This document shows, in pieces, positions 36,924-44,938 of a stretch of 64,000 nt of DNA. The stretch covers positions 1-64,000 of the forward strand of contig NZ_FMVM01000012.1 of assembly GCF_900102085.1 (NCBI RefSeq), read 5' to 3'. The position numbers were made by a program, and so were the translations under genes. The stretch is from Paenibacillus polysaccharolyticus (lineage in GTDB: Bacteria; Bacillota; Bacilli; Paenibacillales; Paenibacillaceae). The notes under the pieces are model-generated. The model saw only the letters and a program-made list of their open reading frames with translations. It made no database searches and was not told the origin of the DNA. The first letter of the stretch is position 1. Every line of letters starts with the position of its first letter.

Positions 36924-38807
36924 TTATTTAATTTCCTTCAGAATTGCAATCGTAACCTGGTCAGGTGCAGGAGACTGCTTGAAAAAATTCATTGGTGACT
37001 TGATACTGAAAAACTTGTACACTTCTGTCCAGTTACCCGCTGCAGGGTTCGAGTTGTCTTTGGGAATCTCGGTATCTACAATCAACTCATCCAGATTGAC
37101 CAGATTTTGATCATAAATTGCAACGACTCCATCCATGTAGCCCCGGTAACCTTCTGCCTGATGTACTAAATAAACTGGGCTTGCATGATATTTTCCGGTC
37201 CATAGCGACTTTTGAAAACCATCCTTGTCCAGTACGAGTTTCGACAGCTCTCTCGGAATACTTCCAACATTGGGATAATTGGGAAGTTGAGTAATAAACG
37301 CAGGATAGTGCGCTTGATAGAGCACGTTACCTCGGGTTCGAAGTAAAGATACTGAATCCATGCCGTTGGAAGTATACTCCCCATACTGTGCATATTTTCC
37401 AGGATTCAATTCGGTTAAAATATCAGTTTTCGTATACCCTGTTAGTTCTTGGTTCAAATCTCCCATACCCACAGTTAAGCCAAAGTTTCCGATATGATCA
37501 TGGTCATTAAAAGGTACAATTTTACCAAAATAGCCAAAGTTGCGGTAATACCCATGGATATTTGGTGAGGGGTCACCCTCAATAACCACAGCAGCACGGT
37601 CATTATTGATTGAAATATGATAGTTTACAAGATAATCGGGTCTTCGTTTTTTATTTGGTAACCACTTCACCGTTGAGTTACGTCCGTAAAAGAAATGTGA
37701 GGCCGGACTAATTAATTCTGTAACACCGTCATAGTCTTTCTCCCATGAAATCATTGGTGGAGTATAGAGCTGGGATGCTTCAGGATCATTCCATTGTTCA
37801 TACACGGCCTCTGCTGCCGTCTGATCAAGTACAACCGGTGTGGAACCTGGTGAAACGGTTGAGGGATTGCAAATTCCTTTGTATGTAAGTGAAGGATCGC
37901 CTTTGCTTAATCGACCTATAAAACCTACGCCGTGCTGGCAATCAAAATAGTTGTAGTCTCCACCACGAAAGTTTTGTGGTTGAGTAAACATAATGAAGAA
38001 ATTTCGCGCAGAGATACCCTCAGGTACATCCGGGGTAGCTTTTAATACTACTTTAGGTGTCGTATAGTTCGTTGGATCAGCCACATAATAACGCTCTGTG
38101 AAGCTATATTTTGATGCTAGGACTGGTTGTTGGTCATAATAATTATAGTTGCCATTGGTATAGGTTCTATTTCTCTCAACTCTTAACTTATATCCTGACA
38201 GAGAAAGTGCATAATCCCAATCTCTAGGCATCTCTGTAATTAACTCAAACTCGTTCCAGTCGGTATTATCCACCTTTACGCCGTTCTTTTTAGTATAAAC
38301 TTGTTTCAATAGATAGACCTTTACTCCCCAACGAGTGTCTCGATCCGGAATAATTGCAATAAGACTTCCAGGTACCGTGACTGATTGGGTTGAGCCTTCG
38401 CTGTCAACATAATCAAATGAACGCACTTGGATTTTCTTGCCAGTCTCCCTATTTCCAAAAGCTGAATCTACCTCGCGAAGATAACCTTCTTCATCAATCA
38501 GAGAGGATTCATCTTCCATTTTGGTAAGCTCAGGTAGACTAGAAGCTATCTTCAATACATCATACAACTTCCCATCGGTGTGTTTGTATTTGCCCTGCAC
38601 ACCTGAACGCTTCAGCTCTTGGTAAGTCACCCACAAATCCGCTCTGGATTCGTACACTTTCTCCCACTTATTTTCAACAAATGAACCATCTGCAGCAGGT
38701 ATCTTCGCACTCGCAATGGCATCCGTCAGATTAAAAATAATATCTTCTGCCTTACTTTCACCTGACACAAATGCACTAAATTTTGTTAATGGAACTGTTT
38801 GCGCCAT
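36924..38807 (-). CDS. Fibre-tip paralogue, EGxRG family (627 aa)
   Basis: 627-aa protein, the longest of the set. It repeats the family pattern at the C-terminus (YHASPVYLVHQAEGYRGYMDGVVAI, then VTIAILKEIK) and appears to hold a second, more diverged copy in its N-terminal half (RGGDYNYFDCQHGVGFIGRL). GGAGGGTGG precedes the ATG. It lies between the 136-aa gene and the 381-aa paralogue in one operon. Function inferred as tip or fibre head. Confidence 0.65.
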   Translation of the reverse strand: MAQTVPLTKFSAFVSGESKAEDIIFNLTDAIASAKIPAADGSFVENKWEKVYESRADLWVTYQELKRSGVQGKYKHTDGKLYDVLKIASSLPELTKMEDESSLIDEEGYLREVDSAFGNRETGKKIQVRSFDYVDSEGSTQSVTVPGSLIAIIPDRDTRWGVKVYLLKQVYTKKNGVKVDNTDWNEFELITEMPRDWDYALSLSGYKLRVERNRTYTNGNYNYYDQQPVLASKYSFTERYYVADPTNYTTPKVVLKATPDVPEGISARNFFIMFTQPQNFRGGDYNYFDCQHGVGFIGRLSKGDPSLTYKGICNPSTVSPGSTPVVLDQTAAEAVYEQWNDPEASQLYTPPMISWEKDYDGVTELISPASHFFYGRNSTVKWLPNKKRRPDYLVNYHISINNDRAAVVIEGDPSPNIHGYYRNFGYFGKIVPFNDHDHIGNFGLTVGMGDLNQELTGYTKTDILTELNPGKYAQYGEYTSNGMDSVSLLRTRGNVLYQAHYPAFITQLPNYPNVGSIPRELSKLVLDKDGFQKSLWTGKYHASPVYLVHQAEGYRGYMDGVVAIYDQNLVNLDELIVDTEIPKDNSNPAAGNWTEVYKFFSIKSPMNFFKQSPAPDQVTIAILKEIK

Positions 38808-38819
38808 CGTCCACCCTCC

Positions 38820-39230
38820 TTATTTCAAAAATTTGATGTTGTACCAGACCGTTTTGGCTTCAGGCACCACACTTACGAAGTCAAACTTGATTGTGGTTCC
38901 TGCAGGGATCGGGTATACGATGCCGAAGCTATTCCCCATTGATACCGATTCGGGAAGTTCCTTCGTATAGATCGTATTGCAAATTCTCTCTTTCCCGATC
39001 GTCAATTCCCAATAATCGCCCACACAGTATTGACTTGCCGCGAACGCAATGCTAAGGAATTCTGTGTCATACGCCAGTGTGAACGTATCAGACTTGGTGG
39101 TCTTTGCCGCTGGAATGTCCAACATCTGTCCCCGAATGAACGGGATTGTTTTTTTGCTGAAGTGTGGGTACGGCAGCTCGCGCACTTTGTCGATGACGCC
39201 ACCCGCGATGTAGGATACATTAAATGCCAT
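38820..39230 (-). CDS. Small beta-rich structural protein
   Basis: 136-aa protein, start MAFNVSYIAGGVIDKVRELP, beta-rich with hydrophobic strands (TFTLAYDTEFLSIAFAASQY). AGGAGG lies seven bases before the ATG. It is the first gene of a unit with its own CGTATA promoter and precedes the two EGxRG paralogues. It may connect the hub to the fibres; family not recognised. Confidence 0.6.
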   Translation of the reverse strand: MAFNVSYIAGGVIDKVRELPYPHFSKKTIPFIRGQMLDIPAAKTTKSDTFTLAYDTEFLSIAFAASQYCVGDYWELTIGKERICNTIYTKELPESVSMGNSFGIVYPIPAGTTIKFDFVSVVPEAKTVWYNIKFLK

Positions 39231-39248
39231 GAAACCACCTCCTGTAAG

Positions 39249-39665
39249 TTATATACGATGTACACTTGTGCCAGTTAAGCGTCCTTCGTCATCATAATTA
39301 AGAACGATATTATAAGAGGACATCTCTTCGCCTCCTGCATCAAACGTACGAGCCGTCACTTGGGTCAAACGATAATACTTGTAATACTCATAATCCGGAT
39401 GATCGTAGCCTACACTTGAAGGGAAGTTTTCCTCATCCTCAGAGCCAAACTTCATCCAGATGGAAACCTTCCATTCCGATTCATAAAACAAGTCTGCCCC
39501 AGTTACACGGTCGGGGTCCTGTGTGTGCTCTCGATACAAGGAGACTGAGGGTTCTCCCTCAAGCGGCAAAAGACTGGAATGACTTGCACTGCTGAATTTG
39601 CGCATCTCTCGATGAATCAGATCCAAAACGGGAAATACGATATTCTCGTTTACGATACCTGCCAT
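39249..39665 (-). CDS. Tail completion or connector-like protein with YD-like end
   Basis: 138-aa protein, start MAGIVNENIVFPVLDLIHRE. It contains KVSIWMKFGSEDEENFPSSV, then RLTQVTARTFDAGGEEMSSY, and ends LNYDDEGRLTGTSVHRI, a YD-like motif also seen in two fibre proteins. It overlaps the last codon of the hub gene (39665). The end of the gene carries the CGTATA promoter of the next unit. Role unclear. Confidence 0.55.
   Translation of the reverse strand: MAGIVNENIVFPVLDLIHREMRKFSSASHSSLLPLEGEPSVSLYREHTQDPDRVTGADLFYESEWKVSIWMKFGSEDEENFPSSVGYDHPDYEYYKYYRLTQVTARTFDAGGEEMSSYNIVLNYDDEGRLTGTSVHRI
39252..39278 (-). promoter_or_regulatory. CGTATA-class promoter of the 136-aa gene unit
   Basis: TTAACT-N15-CGTATATAA on the minus strand. 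It lies within the final codons of the 138-aa gene and 22 bases before the 136-aa ATG. Confidence 0.75.
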
Positions 39666-42600
39666 TACACCATTACTCCCTTTCTAGCCCACATCAGATC
39701 GATGACTTGAAGCATACCGCGATCCACAGAATATGTGGTCTTAATACTCTTTATCGTATAGATCGACCGTGTAGTCGTTGTTTTATCCGTTACAATAACG
39801 TTATCCAGTAGATCAAGTGCAGGATTTGCCGGAATGGATACTTGCAGCGTACGGCACATACGTTTCATGTCGAAAAAAGCTCGCTCTGCAACTTGGCGTT
39901 TGGCCTCTGTTGTTTTCGCCCAAGGTACATTTAGTACCATCGTTCGTATTTCTCCTTTAAGCTCCAGTAAAATTTCTTTATCAACGAAACTACTCTGTCC
40001 CCGGTTCGCATCCACAACCACAATATGACTTCTGCCCCTGGACCAATCGGTAGATTTGGTAATCGATATCAGATTGTCATATTCCGAAAATTCCGAAACT
40101 ACCGGCTTGTCGTAATTGATACGTTCCAAACGATACGTACCGTAACGATCACAGTAGCTTCGATAAGGGATTTCCGAGATGATCTCCTGAACCGCTTCCG
40201 TCACCTTTGCAGACCATTGTTCAAATGTTTTACCGTATTCCTCTGTGAACGGATTCAACCAACCATTTGGCGTGAGAACTGTACTTGCATCCTTCACTTC
40301 AAATTCGCCTTCTTGGCCGGGCACTGGAACAATAACTCTGCCTGTCTTCTGGTTCACTTCAACCAAGTACGTTTCGTCAATCACATAATCTGGATACGAA
40401 CGATCTTCACTCGTAGCTCTCCACCCGACCAAACCCGCATGTTTAATAAGATCCAGTACGACGGTTGATTTCACCCAGGCTGCTTTTTCAAACTCTACTG
40501 GCTGAGGGGATGTCGGAGCAACCGATGCAGCAGATGTAGCTGTGACGCTCCAGCTTGTCGGGTCGGCCAACATCTCTTGATAATACGCCCACACTCGATT
40601 CACCCAGTTGTCCTCATCTTCACTCCAAGTCATAGGTGCAATATCTCCACCTCGATGGAAGTAAAGGACATCCGCCTTGGACGTTACTTTTTTGCCTTTG
40701 GATGCAAGAGCCCGAGACATTCGTTCTGCACCGCGCTTCATCTGCTCCTGAATGCCACTATATTTCTTATCAGGGATTCCATATCCTAGAATGAAGCTCC
40801 CGCTAGCCTCTCTGCCCCTGCCCTGAGTGCCCATTACCGTTTCATGCCTACAAATAGCAAGTAAGAATTTGTGATCCGGGACACCATAAGCTGCCGCTTG
40901 CACTTGAGCGGCCTGAATAATAGTCGATGTCCGATCTGTTTGAATAGCAGCAGGAGGAAGCGGATCAGGTACATTGTCAATTTCATCGACTTCGGGATAA
41001 GCCTTTTTCTCAGAAATAACTTTTTCGATCACCCGCTTGTACATATCCCTTGCCGTAATCTCAAGCGTAGAGTCCTCGCCATTGATGTCGATCTTATCGA
41101 TTAATCCTGTGAAAACGCGCATCATATGCTGACCATATCCCATATAGATACGTATCGGTGTATTCTCGCTCAACACCCCGACATGAAAACCATTAGCGTA
41201 ATACGACCAAGGTGACGGTGTGCCCTCCAGCTCCGGGAAATAAGCTGGATTGTAATCCGGGGAAAAAAATCCTCGGGGATTGGAGATTGTTAGTCTCGCT
41301 TCCCTTGCTTCTGCATCAAATACATCGTCAATCTCTGCAGCAATGATATTGGGTAGTACCTGAGTGTCCATGTATACAAAAGATCCAACTTGAATAACAT
41401 CCGTTTCCGGACGATTATTCATTACAAAACTCTCATAACTATGGGTCTGAAAATAACCTTGGGAAGGGTCTAGTCCCTCTTCAGCCTTTTTGTTCTTCAA
41501 AGGAGCAGGCAACAATTCCTGGATGCGAATATAATCAATGGCCAATTTCTTATACTTGTTCTTAAAAGCCACACTTGTATCTGGAGAAGAAGCATTCTTG
41601 GATTTCCCACCATATGTAACCTTAATCTGAATACGTTTAGCCTTCGCAGGAATCACAATGTTTTTCAATTCCGTCAGCTTCGTCAGATCATAAGCACCGG
41701 AAAACGAGTTTACATATGCATATGCCTTGCCATCGATAACTACCGTGAAGGAGTCCCCTTCCGACCCACTAAAATTAGTACCTAATCCGATGCTAAGTAG
41801 CCCTTGTGTAGGCATGCTCAGCTTGGTTACATCGATCTCAAACTCAACGACGACCTGCTGTTTGTCAAAGGTATACACGAGTTTTCCTCCCGAATCAGAC
41901 AGCGTCCAGCCCGATTCAATCTTGGCGTAATCCGTAAATTTCAAGCCTGTCTTGTATACACTTTTCTCATACCAGCTACGTTTATCGAACTTTTCATTCA
42001 GCTTGATTTCTCCCGGGTAACCTCCGACATCTACTGGTGTAACATCACGAAACGTGGTCTTTGCATTACCATGTAATTTACGCTTGCCTTCCAAATACAA
42101 TCTGGGGTTAACCGCCTTGCCGCCTTCACCCGTTTTGGTCGTTGAGTTAACGCCTTCCCAAATTTCAAAATGCAAATGTCTCCCTCGACCAGCCGCTCGC
42201 TCAGCAGCCGATACTTTATGACCATTTGTGTAAACGCCGCCTGTATTGCCCAATGTTCCAATGACATCCCCCTGTGCCACCTCATCATCCACAGAGCAGT
42301 GAATGTCCTTCAGATGAAAATATTTCGTAATGATGCCACCAGCATGCCTGATATTTACGGCATTCCCTGCACCTTCTGTCTTACTTCTCGAGATACGAAC
42401 CACTTTTCCTGACCAGGCCGCTAAAATCGGTGTGCCTATCTCATCCCAGAGATCAATCCCCCGGTGTGTCCGACCATTCGACCTTGCAGCCCCGAAATTA
42501 TCTGTAACTTTAATGGTATTCATTGTCTTTCCCTTCACCGGAAAACAAATATCCTGCGAACTCGCTTGCGTTGAGCCGTTATATGTACCATTGGCTGTTT

Positions 42601-42787
42601 CATCTACCCATGCCGATTGTGTATTCATAATCGGAACAGCTTCGGAAACCATATGCCTGAATTCTTCTGTTCTCCCTGGAATAAATGCAAGCCTGTCCAC
42701 CTCGACTCGGATATTGGGGAGGGCATACTCTCCGAGCTTTAACCGCTCAGACAACACGCTTAAAACCTCATCCGAAATTGGTATCAT
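39665..42787 (-). CDS. Tail hub protein with M23 peptidase and lysozyme-like segments
   Basis: 1040 aa. An M23/LytM endopeptidase domain spans about 85-235 with zinc ligands H108-x3-D112 and H204-x-H206 (GRHLHFEIW). A jelly-roll domain follows (about 245-420), then phage hub beta domains (IAAEIDDVFDAEAREARLTI, GLIDKIDINGEDSTLEITAR), a lysozyme or glucosaminidase-like stretch (FLLAICRHETVMGTQGRG, about 625-745), and a final hub segment. It likely punctures peptidoglycan beneath the tube. Its N-terminal peptidase placement is unusual. GGAGGTGG precedes the ATG. Confidence 0.8.
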   Translation of the reverse strand: MIPISDEVLSVLSERLKLGEYALPNIRVEVDRLAFIPGRTEEFRHMVSEAVPIMNTQSAWVDETANGTYNGSTQASSQDICFPVKGKTMNTIKVTDNFGAARSNGRTHRGIDLWDEIGTPILAAWSGKVVRISRSKTEGAGNAVNIRHAGGIITKYFHLKDIHCSVDDEVAQGDVIGTLGNTGGVYTNGHKVSAAERAAGRGRHLHFEIWEGVNSTTKTGEGGKAVNPRLYLEGKRKLHGNAKTTFRDVTPVDVGGYPGEIKLNEKFDKRSWYEKSVYKTGLKFTDYAKIESGWTLSDSGGKLVYTFDKQQVVVEFEIDVTKLSMPTQGLLSIGLGTNFSGSEGDSFTVVIDGKAYAYVNSFSGAYDLTKLTELKNIVIPAKAKRIQIKVTYGGKSKNASSPDTSVAFKNKYKKLAIDYIRIQELLPAPLKNKKAEEGLDPSQGYFQTHSYESFVMNNRPETDVIQVGSFVYMDTQVLPNIIAAEIDDVFDAEAREARLTISNPRGFFSPDYNPAYFPELEGTPSPWSYYANGFHVGVLSENTPIRIYMGYGQHMMRVFTGLIDKIDINGEDSTLEITARDMYKRVIEKVISEKKAYPEVDEIDNVPDPLPPAAIQTDRTSTIIQAAQVQAAAYGVPDHKFLLAICRHETVMGTQGRGREASGSFILGYGIPDKKYSGIQEQMKRGAERMSRALASKGKKVTSKADVLYFHRGGDIAPMTWSEDEDNWVNRVWAYYQEMLADPTSWSVTATSAASVAPTSPQPVEFEKAAWVKSTVVLDLIKHAGLVGWRATSEDRSYPDYVIDETYLVEVNQKTGRVIVPVPGQEGEFEVKDASTVLTPNGWLNPFTEEYGKTFEQWSAKVTEAVQEIISEIPYRSYCDRYGTYRLERINYDKPVVSEFSEYDNLISITKSTDWSRGRSHIVVVDANRGQSSFVDKEILLELKGEIRTMVLNVPWAKTTEAKRQVAERAFFDMKRMCRTLQVSIPANPALDLLDNVIVTDKTTTTRSIYTIKSIKTTYSVDRGMLQVIDLMWARKGVMV

Positions 42788-42802
42788 TAATGTCCACCTC
42801 CT

Positions 42803-44206
42803 TTACTTAAATCGCTCAATCGTCCATTTCATAAAACGATCCAAAAAAGCTGCTGCCTCGGCACGCGTCATGGCGGAATTTCCCAAGAACCAGGTTTCCT
42901 CCGGATCAATACCATTGACGGGCGTCCCCATATCGGTCACGACCGCTGCGCCATTTAATTTTCTTTTCACCGGGATACCCATAATTAGCGGATCATTATT
43001 GGAAAAGGTTTCATCCTCCATCTCAGAAACAGCGATTTTCCAGAATGCATCTTTGGATTGCTCCACCCGTTCACCCTTGTTTTGATAATAAATCGCTGAA
43101 GGTCTTCCTATATCTGCAAATCGTTCACTTGCTTCTTTGAGATAATAAAATATGACCTCATCACCCTCAGACAAAGGTCCATTAAAAACAACGGTATGAT
43201 TGTCGATCTCGGTATAACCCGGCACTGTGTGTTTCTTATCTTTCAACTCCACGCTTACCTGCAACTTCTTCGCTCCCGACGGGTAATTACCATTCAATCG
43301 AAAGACACGCTGACCTTGAAAAGCTGTAATCTTCTGATCGATACCCCTTGTCGGCGCATCCATATCCGTAAATCTGGCATAAAATACTTTGCGCAGCTTG
43401 TTAATGAGATGAAAAGCTTCCCCACGTTGGATAATGGCATTCGGAAAAAAGCAGTTGTTATAGGTAGGATTGTCTGACTTGGCCTTGATCTCCTCACTCA
43501 TGAACTTAAATGCCCCGCCGCTAGTCTTCGTCCAATAAGTAAACTTGCAAGTCACCCCGTTCAAGTTAAAAGGCAGGAAAACCGATCCTCCCGGACTAAC
43601 ACAATACACATCTGTGCGATAACCGATCGCATTGGTTGCAATCTTCGTTACCGCTGCTACATCTCCCATGCTATCCGCCCATATCTCGGAAGGAATACTA
43701 AGTCTGCGAAGCGGCTGGCCGCCTGCATACATGTATTCCTGATGACTCCGACTAAACGGATCATAAAAATACGTGGTAGCAGCACCTAGAATTGCTCGTG
43801 GTAAATTTCCAGTCCAGGAAACGGGTGGTCTTTTCCATTTCTCATCCAGAAGTGGTTCCCCGTAACTGCAAAAAGATACAACCTGTCCTGCTTTCACACC
43901 TGTATACAGCTCAACATCTGTTAAATTCTTATTGTTCTTCTCTGCCGATTTATAGATCGTCTGCACACCATCAATAAAAACGTATAACGGATTCTCATCC
44001 GTCGGTTCAATCAGAACCGGCAAGCTAAATGAGGTTTGTCCCGATGTGCCTTTGATCTCTTCGTAGACAAAAGGTTTTCCCTCCTTAAACTTGTTATAGT
44101 TAATTCCGGCTACAAAAACTTCCCCATCTTCGAGCACCATATTCGTCGCTTCCATGACATCGTTATAGAACCAATCGCCTTCATTAACGTCAACCCATTT
44201 TCGCAT
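42803..44206 (-). CDS. Tail protein with SLH modules
   Basis: 467 aa. Starts WVDVNEGDWFYNDVMEA, a typical SLH opening (FxDVxxxxW), and ends TRAEAAAFLDRFMKW, the hallmark SLH closing TRAExAxxLxR. An internal FFPNAIIQRGEAFHLINKLR looks like another SLH half-motif. A beta domain lies between. SLH domains bind pyruvylated secondary cell-wall polymer. In this operon it sits between tape measure and hub, so it is probably a tip or baseplate part, or an anchor. Confidence 0.75.
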   Translation of the reverse strand: MRKWVDVNEGDWFYNDVMEATNMVLEDGEVFVAGINYNKFKEGKPFVYEEIKGTSGQTSFSLPVLIEPTDENPLYVFIDGVQTIYKSAEKNNKNLTDVELYTGVKAGQVVSFCSYGEPLLDEKWKRPPVSWTGNLPRAILGAATTYFYDPFSRSHQEYMYAGGQPLRRLSIPSEIWADSMGDVAAVTKIATNAIGYRTDVYCVSPGGSVFLPFNLNGVTCKFTYWTKTSGGAFKFMSEEIKAKSDNPTYNNCFFPNAIIQRGEAFHLINKLRKVFYARFTDMDAPTRGIDQKITAFQGQRVFRLNGNYPSGAKKLQVSVELKDKKHTVPGYTEIDNHTVVFNGPLSEGDEVIFYYLKEASERFADIGRPSAIYYQNKGERVEQSKDAFWKIAVSEMEDETFSNNDPLIMGIPVKRKLNGAAVVTDMGTPVNGIDPEETWFLGNSAMTRAEAAAFLDRFMKWTIERFK

Positions 44207-44238
44207 GATACACCTCCTATATTTAGGATAGACAGAAT

Positions 44239-44260
44239 AAAAGAGTAGGTCACCCTACTC
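44239..44260 (-). terminator. Terminator after the 216-aa gene
   Basis: GAGTAGGGTGACCTACTC followed by TTTTATT on the minus strand; the hairpin includes the TAG stop codon. Genes on both sides continue in the same direction, so some readthrough is needed or the hairpin is regulatory. Confidence 0.65.
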
Positions 44261-44905
44261 TCGAATTGTTCGCTCCAGTAGACGTTTGGTACGCATCAGG
44301 AACGTAACAAATTCTGCTCTGGTAATAAAATCATTCGGACGGAAGTACAAAATGGGTGTCCCATCCAGTTGTGTAACGACGGTCAAACCGAGGTCAGCTA
44401 AACGTTCAATAGACGCTTTAGCCCAATGATTTTGACCTTCAGTTGTCTGTAAATCTTGAAATTGAACAGCGCTTTTGCGATCATAGCCGTCCTTTTTGAT
44501 GAGCGTCATTGTCAGCTCAACTTTGTATCCCTTTTGGTCTTTATCCATCGTATCCTGATGATAGAAGATCGGGTCCACTTTAATCGACTCAACAACACCA
44601 ACATAGATATTGCCTTTTTCATCATAAAATTTATGTGTCCAGCCTACATACATCACATAGTCGTGATATGACTTTTTATCTCGAAACAACACATTAATGA
44701 TGGCTTTATAAGAGGACACACCCATTTGATGAAAATGAGAGGGAGCATTAATCATTTTAATCTCTCTTACCTGCGGATTGGGTGAGGGGGAAGAATACGG
44801 ATCAATAATTCTTCCCGCTACAGGCTCGAACTTCATACCGGTATCGACAAAAAGCGCTCTTTTGTACCGGTCGTTAACCAAACCAAATGGGTCTCGCTGA
44901 GGCAT
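44255..44905 (-). CDS. Distal-tail-like protein with C-terminal SLH motif
   Basis: 216 aa. N-terminal 150 residues are beta-rich (KMINAPSHFHQMGVSSYKAI, YHDYVMYVGWTHKFYDEKGN), with the place and size of a distal tail or tube-end protein after the tape measure. The C-terminal 55 residues are an SLH motif: HWAKASIERLADLGL, then YFRPNDFITRAEFVTFLMR. GGAGGGATT precedes the ATG. It lies 33 bases downstream of the tape measure gene. Confidence 0.7.
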   Translation of the reverse strand: MPQRDPFGLVNDRYKRALFVDTGMKFEPVAGRIIDPYSSPSPNPQVREIKMINAPSHFHQMGVSSYKAIINVLFRDKKSYHDYVMYVGWTHKFYDEKGNIYVGVVESIKVDPIFYHQDTMDKDQKGYKVELTMTLIKKDGYDRKSAVQFQDLQTTEGQNHWAKASIERLADLGLTVVTQLDGTPILYFRPNDFITRAEFVTFLMRTKRLLERTIRE

Positions 44906-44938
44906 AGTTGAATCCCTCCTTCGTTCATTACTCGTTTA

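Noticed and set aside
14050..39278. Ordinary SigW promoters read by the host
   Set aside because: SigW sites need TGAAAC at -35; the sites here have TTAAC or TTTAC, and one precedes a sigma gene inside the island. A host ECF factor is still possible but less likely.
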